Positions 30,591 through 42,838 of a stretch of 64,000 nucleotides of DNA are shown in pieces (position 1 is the stretch's first letter; each line of letters starts with the position of its first letter). Origin of the DNA: Melampsora larici-populina 98AG31 (Eukaryota; Basidiomycota; Pucciniomycetes; Pucciniales; Melampsoraceae); contig NW_006768779.1 of assembly GCF_000204055.1 (NCBI RefSeq), positions 62,001 to 126,000 on the forward strand, read 5' to 3'. The notes under the pieces were generated by a model. The model was not told where the DNA came from, searched no databases, and saw only the letters and a program-made list of their open reading frames with translations. Made by a program: the position numbers and the translations under genes.

Positions 30591-33500
30591 TCCCTATACC
30601 TTGATGTTTGGGTTCGCCGGGCCTTGAGTCATGCGTGCCATGATGGCCTCCTCCGATGGCAAATCCAAGCTAATTCCTCTGTCTTTGAGCTCGTTAAAGA
30701 AAGTTGTTCCATTAAAGTACTTGCAGTCGTCATCAAAGATAATTTGATAGAAACTATGGGTTGGAGTGATGTCAGCAAGGTGCAAGAAGACAATGACAAT
30801 GAAAAGGGAATATACTTACGCAATGGTGTAGCGCTCATCAGTCTTCAGGCACATTTTGGATAATTGCTTATCCACACACGCCCAGATAGATTTGCTTCCT
30901 TTGCCTCCTTTGAGTACAATCCTGGCTGCTTTGCGACGCTGACATTCATCGTACAGAAGATGACATTGATATAGATGAGTGACCACAATCATCAAGGTGC
31001 AAAGCAAATGGATTACAAGATACGCAATACGTTGTGGAAAGCAAAACTTGCTCCAACCTCATTCTTTTATACATATCATATTGCTTGAAGATCTCACTTT
31101 TTTTTACTCACAATCACTCGCAATCAAAGTAGTAGCTTGCTCTGAATCAGAGCAGAGAAGTTTTTAGTTAAATTTAATTCATTTTATTTTATCATTTCAG
31201 TTAAAATCTACAAAGACAACTATTATACATCAAGAAATACAAACAAAATAAAAAAAAGTATATGAAACAAAACAAAATACAAAGATAAGTTAAAAAGAAG
31301 GAAGTCAAAACAGAGGCAAAGAAGATTAGTCAAGTGATTATAAAAGAGAGTTGGGAGGAGAGAAGGAATTAAGAGAAAACTTACATAAGTGAAAGATTTA
31401 AATCGATTGGAGAAAACAGATCAATATCAAAGCGAAAGGAACCTAATGATGAGACAGTTTTTTTTAAAAGATGCCAAGAGGATTAAGAGAGAATGGAATA
31501 GTTCAAAAGAAGGAAGAAGAAGACGAGTTAGTATCAAATATAAGGAAGGAGATAACATAATAAGAAACTCACATTAGTAGAATTGAATCGGTCGGAGCAA
31601 AGATTTGAATGGGACAGTGATCGAGCTACTAAAATTGAACAGGGACTAGAAGAAAGAAGGAAGGTAGAAACAAATAAGTTAGTTAGTAAGAGAAGAAAGA
31701 ATAGAAATACAGAAGGAAAAGATAGAAAGAAATAAACATACCTTAAAAAGAAAGAAGAGAATCGAGTAGAAATGGAAGTTTTAGCATGAGAAAGCCAAGA
31801 AAACATCGGTCGGAGCGAAGTAATTGAGAGAAAGCAATCAGTATACAGGTATAAGAAGGAAGGTATCGATTAGTGGAATCAAAAGTAAACAGAACAAAGA
31901 AGAAAATGAAACCAAACAAAGAAACATACCTGGGTTTGAATAGAAAACAATTGAGTCGAATAGGGGCTAAAATAAGAAAGGAATTGGTCGGAATTGAAGG
32001 AAGAGAAAGGAATCGGTCGGAGCTGAAAGGGGAAAGTGGTTGGATGAAAAGGAGTCGGTCGGAGTTTTGGGAGGATTGAAAGGTATAAGAAGGGGTGTTG
32101 GAGTCAAAGTGAGAATCCTTGTGTGTGTCCTAATTGTGATATCAAGTGTTTAGTTAGTGTAGTATTCGTGTCTGAGTGTATGTTGTTTGAGATCGAGTGT
32201 CCTAGAAGAGTTAAAAGAAGAAAAGTTTGTTTTATTAGCTAATTGGTCATCAAAGAAAGAGACAGCTTAAAGTATCAGAACTTACCTTTAGAAAGGATTG
32301 ATCGTAAAGCGTTAGTGATTAAAAGCAAAGTGTTGTGTAGTTGTGTTTTTTTTTATTGGTTGTTCTATTGGTTGCTGAGCTGTGTCGAAATCTAGTCGTG
32401 AGGGCGTCAGAAACCGAAATCCAGCAACAAACCCGCCTCTTGATCCAAGTCGAGGCCGGGTCGAGTCAGGGATCTGAAATTACATTTCGGCCCTGTACAT
32501 TGTTACACGTGTATTCAAAGCCGTGTTAGCATCGAAATCAACGTAGTTTTACACTACAACGTCGTGTAGAGTTGTGTGTGGTATCATCGGAGTCCAGCAA
32601 ACCTTGCGGATCCATTGGAAATCTTAAAAAAGTGTCACGGGAGAAATTCGTAGGGATAGAAAATTGTTAAGAATTGCTCTAGTTCTTTCGAACTGCAATA
32701 AAATTAAGGTTGAAGGCAGCGTAACTGCACCGTAGTTTCATCCGCTCTCTCGAGTGGTGATTCTTACCTTCTCCGGCTCAGCCTACGCTACACTGCGTAG
32801 GAGTTCTACAACGTGCCCGTGTAATTTCATCGGTAAGTCTCCACACGGCTTTGTAATTAGCGTTGGCACCAACGACACCACATCTTTGAGCCACCTACAA
32901 CGGAATGAATATCAGAAAATTTGCCAAAAATTCATTTCAAAATGACAAAGCGCTTACTTTTTGGACCATTGACTTGATATGGGGCACCGGTTTGTCGACC
33001 TCCTCACCCATTTTGGCATCATGGATCCCTGTCAACAACTGGGGATACACGTTAACATCAACAATGACAAGGTCAGTAATTCAAACATGTAACACACCAC
33101 AATGTGGACTTTTTCTCTAGTGTGCTTGCCGCAGTCTTTGATCGCACTCACATACCTCTTGGCTGCAGAAGCCTCTTCCACTTCTTGATGAACAGCAGGA
33201 AGGTTCCTCAAAGCGAAGGCGGGCCCTTCCTGGGCCACCGTGAGCTACAGAGTGAAAAAAGTTAAGATCATACAGTTTTTTCCATCAATTGTAGTAACAA
33301 TGAGTGGATGCTGACCTTGATGATGTTGACCAAAGAATGTGGGAGAATCCCCTCACGCTTGTTCTTCACCGCAGTGTACGCACTCAACTGTGCAGAGTTT
33401 ATAAGTCTCAGGGCCAGCGGGTTCAGGACGTCCTAGCGCATTGAGAGGTGTCAGCCTCCAAACCAATGGTGACGAATTGAAAGTGAAACTTACTAGGAGT

Positions 33501-34443
33501 TGAGGACTAGCCTCTCAAGGACCGTCATCCTCCACAGTTTGATTAGTGGTCGGGTCAATGGGTGCAGGAACAGCGGCAGGAGCAGGAGTAGGATTCAACA
33601 CCATGGCCTCAACAACATTGGTCAGCGTAGAAAGTTGCTCGGTCACTTTCGTGACTTGCTCAGTCACATTGGTGACTTGCACAGTGACATTTGCAACTTC
33701 TTCACGTAATTTGGACACCTCCATCATGATCCAAGCTTGCATGATCGCTTGTCCCAAGTGACGGTTGTTGTTGCCAAAAACCTTGACGGAGAGAGGTATA
33801 AACGTGGGGAATCAACGTGTTTGCATTAGGTTTGAGAATGTTTGAATATATACTGACCTCAGCGTGGATCAGGGCAATATCATGACCTGCAGTGTCTAAG
33901 CCAGCCTTTTTGCACATGGCATCAAAGGTCTGGAGGGTTTGCCTGGTGAGTGGGTACGTGTATAGTCCAGGATCAGGTGGAGTACTGGTTGAATCATGCC
34001 GGCCATCATGATTGTTGGAGCTTCCATGAGGCCCCCCTTGACTAGACTGAGATTTGAAAGACCCGCACGGATCTTCACGCGTGCTGCAACTGTGGCCAGG
34101 TCTTGCACGTGGTGATGCCGATCTATTGCGTGGTCCTCTGTACCCCTGCAACGTGCGTCCTTCGCTGGGGTTGTTCCTACCTGGGCCGCCAAGGCTGAAC
34201 AAACAACATGAAAATGCGTCATCCCCACCAGTTCCGGGTTCATCGAAGCCGGAAGCTGGAGAATGTGACGTCAGCTGACGCTTAGGGTTAGTGAGGTGGT
34301 GTTTCCTGACCGATAGAACCCATCAAGGAAGCATGGTTGTTCAAGCCAAAGAGTGACCCCCCTGTAGCAAGCGAGCGGTCACCTGGGCCTTGAGAGGCCC
34401 CAAAAGAAGAGTCATATGGTGCCTCAAATAGATTGCCGGCCAT
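30591..34443 (-). pseudogene. multi-exon gene of unknown function, interrupted by a solo LTR
   Basis: Start at 34443 (MAGNLFEAPYDSSFGASQGP). About eight exons with GT-AG introns lead to the stop at 30594. The N terminus is Gly/Ser/Pro/Arg-rich. A coiled coil with VTNVTEQVTKVTEQL repeats lies at about 33560-33720. The C-terminal exons include KMGEEVDKPVPHIKSMVQK, DECQRRKAARIVLKGGKGSK and FYQIIFDDDCKYFNGTTFFN. A solo LTR (31033-32810) sits inside the exon encoding NYKAVWRLTDEITRARI; the frame resumes exactly on the other side (AYLVIHLLCTLM). A TGA at 33515-33517 lies 20-odd nt before a good splice donor in the same exon. I do not recognise the family; it may be a rust-specific repeated family. 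Confidence 0.6.
31033..32810 (+). mobile_element. solo LTR related to the Gag-protease element
   Basis: 1,778 bp, TGTGGAAAGC...GTTCTACA, flanked by ACGT on both sides (31029-31032 and 32811-32814). In reverse complement it aligns with the 1,859-bp LTRs: the first 60 bases (CTCCTACGCAGTGTAGCGTA and the CCGGAGA block), the CTCGACCCGGCCTCGACTTG block and the GGTATAAGAAG block all match. It is clearly diverged, so it comes from an older or different subfamily. The exact target duplication and the uninterrupted flanking exon show it is one LTR left by recombination, not part of a larger element. Confidence 0.85.
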
Positions 34444-34840
34444 CCAAGAGGTTTTACAATTAAAAATAAGTAGGCAACAGGAGAAATGTATGAAAGAACG
34501 TGAACACTGAATGAGGTTGAGGTCCGCGTTCATTGGCCAAAGTAAAGAGGAATTGATTTGGGGAGATGATAAATGCAAGCAGAAAATGGTTGCACACAAA
34601 GTATCAGGATGTGATTGTGTCACGTGATCCTTTGTGTGGGGGTTGGCGGGGTTCATTGAAAGTCAGTGCGAGCATTGGCTCCCACGTTGATCTGAAACAG
34701 ACCTAACATCTCCTTGTCATCATGATGTTAGGGCAGTTTCAGGACCACAGTCCCGTCATGAAGGCCACGCAAGCGCGTTGTTGACGTATTCCGGAGTTGC
34801 GTTGCACCACATTCATCATCGTCCATTCGCTATTTGCACC

Positions 34841-35420
34841 ATGCCACCCCAAAGAGTATTACCGGCCCGCAGAGGCATTCCAGGTATAAGGTAAGATTCG
34901 ATTCCAAATGCCATTGCCCTTGACAACCAATTGTCAATTGAGTACTGGGCTCGACATCCATGGTTTGGGTTGATCCCTGCTTGCCCTAAACTTTAGCACT
35001 TGATTGATTATCCACCTTTTGATGAAATTGACAGGATACCAAGGGAAGACCGCCCCGCCAATGCCGTGCACAAGCCCTCTGCACCTGAGGCTGCTCAGTG
35101 CCGAGCGCAAAGCAATAACCTTATCGTTAAGGTGGAGCCTGTTGATGACGCAGTGGTCGAAGCTGCAGATGATTGAGCCAGTGCCGTTTTGGGTGCTGAA
35201 CACTTGAGTATGTACCATCTTGATTGGCTCTCAGATTAACCACAGACACTGACTACAGGAACCAATCTGCAGATGCAGAAGTGGTAAAACCGGAAGAGAA
35301 TCGAGCCAGTACGGTTTCTGTGGCTGAAGACTTAAGTACGTAGCATCCCAATCAGCTATCTCAAAACCCACAGACACTGACATCACAAATTAATGACCAG
35401 ATTACTCGCAGCCTGGCCCA
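34841..35420 (+). pseudogene. small spliced gene with duplicated exon, decayed
   Basis: ATG 34841 (MPPQRVLPARRGIPG), donor GTAAGA at 34892, acceptor GACAG at 35034, then IPREDRPANAVHKPSAPEAA and VKVEPVDDAVVEAADD, ending at a TGA near 35174. A second diverged copy of the same exon lies at 35261-35339, where the matching codon is CGA. So the first TGA may be a decay product or the natural end. Unrecognised. Confidence 0.35.
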
Positions 35421-35753
35421 GGAATGCCACCTGGGATATTTCTAGTTTACCCCAAGCCTGCGACGGTAGGCCTAGAGTCCATTACGTAATGTAAGAGGAC
35501 TGGCTAACACGGTGCGGGGCAGTCCACGGACCAGGGCCAGAGGTCTGTAGTGAAGAATTGCTCTGAAGCAGAGAATTGAGAAAAATTTTCATCAATTCTT
35601 CTGCTACAGCCATTCCTCTCTTTCTGCCCTCAGCACCTTTTAGCCTTTTCTCAACTTTTTCTATAATCACATCCTCCATAGAAAAATTCGAACTGCTTCT
35701 TCTTTTCTGCTCTTGAAATTATCCATTCCATCCTTTTGACTCTTTTCTACATC

Positions 35754-36825
35754 ATGGAATCAGCTCAAAAAGAAAAACTGGTCGCAGCCAAGAACAAATT
35801 ACACCAAATGCATCTTGAATCGGAAGAAAAGAAAAAGATCCAAGCAGAAAAAGAAAGAATTCAGGCACAAGAAAGAGCGAAGAGGGCAGGGTCTCGAGCC
35901 CCGCAATCCTCACACCAACAAAGTGGAACCCCCGTGGGACCTCCCCTAGTTGGTAAGCTCAACAACTCCAACACGGACAATGATGGAATCCCCATTGGAC
36001 AACCAGATGAAGATGAAGGTTTGGGTGTCGCTGGACATGAAGGAGATGACGAATCGTCCGAGGCAGAAGGCATCACGAGTGATTTCCGATCTACTTTAAA
36101 GAAGAACAAAGCACACTTATTAGAAGACGGTTCACAGGCTCCAAGCCTCAAAAGGAGTATCAGAATAAAAGGTATGTTTACCTTTTATAGAATTTCAGTT
36201 AGGACCTAGTCCGATATCTGCCAGAGCTGCCATAGGCGCCAGCGGAAGCCCTTAAAGAGGCGTTCTAGAGTAGCAGCTGTGAGCGCTCTCTCACGGGGTG
36301 TAGGCAGAGAAGCAGCCATAGGCGCTATACTGGCCCAGCGCAAAATAGGATTCACTCACTTCGCGTCGTCCAACGGAAGTAGATCCACGTGCTAACCCCA
36401 AGGGCCGCGATCAATGCACGTCCTCAGGAAGAAATACCCTGGAAATTCACTCGAAGTTGGGCTGCTGTAGCGCCGGATGTGGTCCTTCGTAATTTCGCAG
36501 AAGATCAGTTACTAATTGACTTGTGCTGTGTTTGGTTCCTCTTCACACGGGTGGACATCATCAGTTCCCTCAACAGAGGAGAAAGATGATTCGACCAAAC
36601 AGGGTGTGTCAATCATGGACAAACTTAACCATGCGGTCGAGTTTGGGACAATTGAGGAAGCTCGGGCAGCCCTTGAGAAAGTCGACGCCGTCTTGAAACG
36701 GACACTCCATTTTGATCTTCCTAGGCGTCTGCCGTAAGAGATAGGTGAAGTTTTGATCAGCGCTGCGAGAGAAGATTTGGATTCCAAGTCCACGGTCAAG
36801 AAACCTCAAACTTCCGCTCGGGAAC
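35754..36825 (+). pseudogene. gene fragment with charged coiled-coil N-terminus, cut by a copia LTR
   Basis: ATG 35754 begins MESAQKEKLVAAKNKLHQMH, a highly charged helix, then an acidic region (DEDEGLGVAGHEGDDESSEA) up to a GTATGT donor near 36170. A later open stretch (36516-36825) has KLNHAVEFGTIEEARAALEK and continues past a TAA at 36735 into ISAAREDLDSKSTVKKPQTS, then stops at the presumed LTR edge. Gag-like or a host gene; I do not recognise it. The exons between about 36200 and 36500 are unresolved. Confidence 0.35.
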
Positions 36826-37170
36826 TGTATAGGAATCTTAGATTCCTGATCAGATCAAAAACAACACAAGATCAGTCAATAGTCTTAGGAGGATAGGTTG
36901 ATACGGAGAGATTAAAGTGATGAGGTTGTGATGTGGTTGAAGAAGTTTAATAATGAATAAAGAATAGAAACTTCCTCAGATCAGGAATTGATAAACTAAC
37001 AGCAGCAGCGATACAATGTGTGGTTAGGTTTATCTGAACAAAAGGTCGTGAGTATAACTTGGACAAATTACATAGTGTTATTAGTATTGTGTAATGCACA
37101 CATTGTAAGTACATAGAAAGTAATAAAGAAACAATTAAAGAAACATATCAATGGACATTTGGTTCCAACA
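36826..37170 (-). repeat. putative 3' LTR of the truncated copia element
   Basis: On the minus strand a purine run (AGCAGGGGGGGC) ends at 37171 and is followed by TGTTGGAACC, a common copia LTR start. The other end is placed at TG 36826 by the break in the flanking gene. There is no second LTR to confirm the length (about 345 bp). Confidence 0.5.
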
Positions 37171-37184
37171 GCCCCCCCTGCTCA

Positions 37185-38777
37185 CTACCTTTTGATTTCA
37201 GTAAGTCCTAATGGTTCATAGCATAGTGACAATATGACAGGTCCTACCGGTTTGGTGAGTGCATCAGCAGGCATTTCTTTGGTGGTCACATGAGAAACCT
37301 TGATACGTCCTTCACGAGTGAGTTCTCGAATGAAGTGATGGCGGATATCAATGTGTTTTGATTTGTTGTTTACTGAAGCTTCGTTGCATAGGAAAACTGC
37401 ACCTTGATTGTCACTGGACAAGGGTAACTTGATGGGAATCTTGATTTGATTTTGTTGAGATAAGTGTTCAATCAGTCGACATAGCCATAATCCGTGTTTT
37501 ACACAATCACCGATTGCTAAATATTCAGCTTTGGTTGTTGAGAGTGTCACAGACTGTTGTCGACAGCTTTTCCATGAAACCAGAGAGCCGTGAACGAAGA
37601 ACACAGAGCCAGGTGTGGATCGTTGTGTGTCAATGTCACCTGCATAGTCAGCATTGGCATAGCCTTCAATGGGTAAATTTTGGGCTTTGTTGGTTCCAAA
37701 TGAGAGTTTGTATGATGTGGTTCGTTTTACGTATCCTAGTAGATGCTTGACTGCAGCCCAGTGGGTGTCATTGTGTCGGGAATTGAATCTAGCCAGGTAA
37801 CTTACTGCGAACGCAATGCCGGGTTGTGTTTGAACAGAGAGGAAGTTAAGCATTCCGACAGTGGCGCGATAGGGTTCAATTTCAGTCGCGTCGTCAGGGG
37901 ATGGAGTGGAGAGTTTGATGTGTTGAGGGAGGGGAGTTTTAACACCGTTACATTCAGAAAGACCAAATCGGTCAAGCATTGCTGAGATGTAGTGTGATTG
38001 GTCGAGATGTATCTTGTGGTTTGGTCTGTCACTTGTGATGTGCACGCCCAGGTGTAAGGTTGGATTGTCGTTCCAGCGAAATTTGTAATATTTTGATAGA
38101 TCAGTGCGGAATTTGTTGAGTAGGGTTTTGTCGTTTGAAAACACCATCCCATCATCCACATGCATGGGCACGTGCACAAAACATTTATCCACACGGAGAG
38201 TGTACAGAGACTGGACAGACTGTGAAGCCTAGAGATGTGAGTTTTGTATCAAGGTCATGGTTGAATTCACGATGTGCTTGACAGGTGTCATATAGTGATC
38301 TGTCAAGAATCATCACACACGTGGGTTTTCCAGGATCACAAAATCCAGTTACCTGTCTTACAAATACCTTGTGCTTCATTTTTCCATTTAGAAATGCAGT
38401 TTCAATATCGAACTGGGCCATTTCTAGATCGTCGTTTGCAGCAAGAGCATAGAGAGTACGTAGAGAGTCTGTCAGTCCAACAGGTGCATAGGTTGAATCA
38501 AAATCGATGCCTTTGATTTGGTGATTGCCACCAGCAATCCATCGGGCTTTGTATTTGGTTATGCAATTAAATTCGTCACGTTTGCGTTTGAGGCGCCACA
38601 TTCCTGGAAGGATGTTGGCATCGAGAGGGGGTTCAACAAGTTGTCCTACAGCGTGAAGTTGAAGAGAGATGAACTCCTCGGTCATCGCAGCTAACCAATA
38701 TTCTCGATTGGGACCTTTCATGGCTTGGGTGTATGATGGCTTGTCATTCTCAGGTCCGTCATCGACTTGACTGTGGT
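37185..38777 (-). pseudogene. Ty1/copia Pol: reverse transcriptase and RNase H, 5'-truncated
   Basis: Two overlapping minus-strand frames (38820-38185 and 38192-37185) form one copia-type RT-RNase H. RT hallmarks are KPSYTQAMKGPNREYWLAAM, KARWIAGG, FDSTYAPVG, FDIETAFLNG and HVDDGMVF (the usual Y/F before VDD is His here). RNase H hallmarks are YANADYAGD, STTKAEYLA, KHIDIRHHFIREL and PADALTKP. A one-base shift near 38205 splits the RT. Gag, protease and integrase are absent: the element ends abruptly at the hAT boundary (38777). Confidence 0.85.
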
Positions 38778-38781
38778 AGCT

Positions 38782-41700
38782 ACACCAAGCCACTCCGCTC
38801 CGCTCCGCTTTATTTGCCAACTTTGGTAGCGGAGTGCCTGAGCACTTTACTTTCTTCCGCTCCGCTCCGCTATCGAGTTACGATTTTTTTGCCCTAGGGA
38901 CAGCGGAGCGGTGGAGCACTATCTTGTGCTCCGATATAGCGCTACGGGCAGCCTCATAGCGCTATATAGCGCTAAGTGCTGGCATAAAGTTGACTCTAAT
39001 TGTAAATATAAAAAGAAAAAGATAAGATTGAAACAAAGAAAATCACAAGATAATTTGGTCCAATGAGCTCGTCACTTTGATTTGAATTTTTTCTTGGTAG
39101 TACTAGCACTATCATTTGCAATCAGGGTGAAAGTCTCTTCAAATTCACCCCTGGGTTTCACACCGGATCGTAACCAGAGCGAACATCCAACAGCTCTCTC
39201 CATTGTTTTCGTTCCAAGACCACCTCAATTAGTTGTGCAGATATCTGCAGCAGCTGAGAAAGTGCGCTCAACTATGCATGAGGTACCGGCACAACCCAGG
39301 TAATCGTGAGCCATTCGAGAAACAGCTGGATAGACTTTGCAGTGCTCCTACAAATGTTTGTAAGGTGACTTTGATTAAAAATTAAAAAGCTTACACTCCA
39401 CCAATCTAACATTGAATGACTCTCATCAGGTCCATCAAGGTTCCAATCCAAGTATCTTTGAATTTCAGTCTTGTCAGTATTATGTTGAGCAGCTGGCTTC
39501 GGGTTGAATCTGAATGAGTTGTATGGGTGAGAAGATGACTGCTTCTTGTTGATCGAAGCGTTGGGCTGTGGCTTGTTATCAGTTTGGACTTCGGAGTTGG
39601 TCGCTTCAAAGCCCTCTTTACATAATGCATCAATACGGTTAACGTCGTCCGGAAAGTACTTTGTAAAGAACCCTAGTCGCAATGATGGATTGAGTACAGT
39701 TGCTAGAACAACTGCATCACAGTTGACTGCCTCTCTTTGGTATCCATCGAGCTTCTTGAGCATGACACCAATCATGTCTTGAATGCTTTGGTAAGGTGAG
39801 GTGGCTGCTTTAGCCAATAGCGACTCCTTGATAAGCTGGTACTCTAGAAGTACGATACCTGCAGTCGGCTTATCACCTTCTACACGCAGAGTCCCTTGCA
39901 AAAATATCTTTAATGTTCAAGAGATGTATCAGATACGACCAATACCGATACATCAAAAATGGATATGTAAAATAAACAACTTACCTCCGTAACATTGTTC
40001 AACGCCTTGACCGATGCCCAATCGTTGGCTGTTATATGAAGTTCTCCGTAGTAGAGTCCATCGGGGTCTTCAGCAATCATTTGATTGATTGCCTGGTGTT
40101 GAGATGGACTGTATCAGCGCTTACAACTTGATATTGTTTTGTCAATTGAGTAGAGAAACATAAACTCACTTTTTGACCATTGCAAGCACGTTTGCGTGCT
40201 TCGTGCTTACCGTTCCACCTATGACAGCTACCAGCAATGATGCCTTTACCTCCGCCCATGATCAACTTGAATTGATCTCTTCGCGGGCCACTCAAGGATA
40301 TCAATCAAATCGCTTTGTCGACCTAAAATTTGAAGCAACATCAGTACTGGTTTTTTGAGATAAGGACCAATTGTAACCATAACGCTCTGTACCCACCTTT
40401 TTGACAGCTGATCAAATATTGTCAGGCTTCCATCCTCTGGGTGGTTCCACAGCTTTACGGATTGATGTTTGTGGCAATCGATTGTCTTCGGCTTTGGGTG
40501 GTTCATCAGCTTCAGAAAGATGATCTTCATCTTCAGTATCCTCTTGAAACTGTGCATGGCCAGCACAGTCAGAGTCTTCAGAATCGGGCGGAACATCAAC
40601 AGCTGAGTCTCCATCATTCAACATAATTGAAGGCATGTCAAGTCCGGGTAAACTGGATGGCTTGATGTGTCCAACTGATACATCCAGATAAGCAAGACCA
40701 GCTTTCACTACGAGTGCCAGTTTATGAGCAGCACAGCGAATGTGCATGGTTTTCGGGTTCCATGAGACTGGATCATTTGCATTTGAAAACTTATCGGCAA
40801 GTTCTTTAGCCATTGTATTGTTGTTGGCACCCAAATCGGTGGTCTGTGCCAACATGTACATAAAGGAAGACAGTGTTAAAACATAGGGAAAACAAATGAG
40901 GTGAATGAAAAGTCAATTACTTATCTTTTTATGTAGGTTGTGCTTGATGAGAAAACACGCGACCAGTCGAGCAAGGAGAGCTCTGTAGTGATGCCAAGCA
41001 GCGAGCTTGAATGTAAGGTGTCGACAGCAAAACTTCCAGTCAGAATTGATGTAGGTAACCAACACACCAATGAATGCATGTCGTTTTCCTTTAGTTTTTC
41101 ATACATCGTGGATGAGGCAGAATTTGCCCGGGATTCCCTTTCAAATTATTCATCCAGTTAGTTCCTATCTACTAAAGATCATTCCAGGATGATGAGTAAA
41201 GTTCACTCACATGTAGCTCGGCAACAACTTCTTTCAACATATCCCCATAGAGACGAGCTGAGGCACGTTGTGCCCAATATGCAGACCGAACTTGGGCATT
41301 GTTATTTCCAAAACGAAAAGCTGCTCGGAGGGTGGTGTCTTCCATTCGAGCCCAAGGCAAAGCATGCAAGAGGAGCCAGATAACCATAACTTGATTGAAG
41401 ATTTCAACACTGAACTTGACAATGACCAAGACAAATTTATCCAAAGAACCTGAAGAACCCTTGTTCTTCTCAGCTTCGGCCTTCATACGCTGTTTGTAGG
41501 TTGGTGGAAGGTTGAGATTGGTTGCCAAGTGAGGAGCTACACAGACTGGGCGGCTCTCGGATCCATCGCGGTGACTGTAGAGATTGGACCAGCCACTTGG
41601 ACCTTTAATATAGGTACCATGGCAGTATTGGCACTTGTAGCCTCGAGGATTGGGGCCAGTCTACAAACAGAGAATGATTCAGCAGAAGACAGAGAATTAT

Positions 41701-42834
41701 TGTAACCTTGTGATGACTTACCTCGTTGCCTACTTGTTCCGGTGGTTTGAAATAGCGCTGCATTTCTTCGGCATCTTTAGCTTGTTGACTGCGGATACCT
41801 ACCAAAGATGTCTCCATGGTTTCAGAGACACCATCATCTTGATCAAGATCCAATTCTATCGGAGCTGGGATAATCTAATAAAGATATGATTTTACTGAAT
41901 ATTAGTAACATGAACAATTAACAATGATCAGACTTACAAGCTTACCTTGTTAGATTTACCCCTTTTGCGACTCGGTTCATCATTGGCAGAATCAGATGAA
42001 ACCTCAATCTCCTCTTGTGTTTTCTTCTTCTTGCCTTTCTTCTTTCGTTTATTTTTCTTTTGAGTGCTGCTACTTTTTTCTTTGGCTTGGGATTGATCAG
42101 TTCCAGTGTCACCTTTACCAGTCTCAGATGAAATTGGATTGGTCACACTGAGCGACAATCGAGAATCGGCTGAGGTGGGAACCATTCGCGGGCTATTAGG
42201 AGCGGTACGATTACGGGAACTTGAGCGTAGAGGTGAGGGTGGGGCTAGCAAGGCCATATCGACTTCTGAAAGCCACAAAAAGATACTGGATATTTGAAAT
42301 GAATAGTAAGATTGGAACAGTAATGTTGGAATGAAATTAATCAGGAGAAATAAGAGATGGTCCAATGATAAAAAGAGGGATGGGACAATTGGTGACTTGT
42401 CAGTTCACCTAAAAAAATCAAGGGATTGTTGATTTGTAGGTGCCACCTGATCTTTGGCCATGTAGCTGTCGCCCGATGTCGTATTTGTGGTATCTAGTCC
42501 GTGCTTCATGTTCAGTAAGGAAGACAGATGGCTGAAAGGAGAACAAGGGGGACCCTCTAAATTATACATCCGAAAGTGTACAGCAAGCCCCTGGAGGCAT
42601 CACGTATAGCTAATATTATAGCTAATAGAGCGCTATCCAGCAACTACGCATATAGCACTATACAGCGCTCTATTAGCCATCACTCCGGAATATCGGAGCA
42701 ATGGTTCCACACAAGCTCCAGGCCTGATTGCCATAGCGGAGCGCTTGGGCGCTCTGTCTATAGCACTATGGGCGCAGTGCTACAGCACTGCACTCCGCTT
42801 TTGTAGCACTACTTAAAGCGGAGCGGCTTGGTGT
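38782..42834 (-). mobile_element. full-length hAT-type DNA transposon
   Basis: Terminal inverted repeats ACACCAAGCC(A/G)CTCCGCT at both ends, with several subterminal CCGCTCCGCT and TAGCGCTATA palindromes (38800-38975, 42610-42815) that could be transposase sites. Both ends are bordered by AGCT (38778-38781, 42835-42838), but I find no 8-bp target duplication, which is the hAT norm. It encodes one spliced transposase. The left flank is a copia element and the right flank is an unrelated zinc-finger gene, so a rearrangement at the element is likely. Confidence 0.8.
39225..42257 (-). CDS. hAT-family transposase
   Basis: Start at 42257 (MALLAPPSPLRSSSRNRTAP), then a Ser-rich and Lys-rich nuclear-localisation-like segment (KKNKRKKKGKKKK). 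Introns include a donor at 41945 and one at 41721. A BED-like zinc finger, YKCQYCHGTYIKGPSGWSNL followed by YSHRDG (about 41640-41575), comes next. The central region has TTDLGANNNTMAKEL and IRCAAHKLALVVKAGL, typical of hAT catalytic domains. The C terminus has VLATVLNPSLRLGFF and the dimerisation block AVSRMAHDYLGCAGTS with ERTFSAAADI, ending at 39225. Introns near 39340-39390 and 39900-40000 keep frames compatible. I see no definite nonsense codon, but junctions between 40000 and 41170 are not fully resolved. Confidence 0.75.
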
Positions 42835-42838
42835 AGCT

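Noticed and set aside
38778..42838. AGCT on both sides of the hAT element as a 4-bp target duplication
   Set aside because: hAT elements make 8-bp duplications, and AGCT is palindromic and may belong to the terminal repeat; the flanks are also unrelated sequences.
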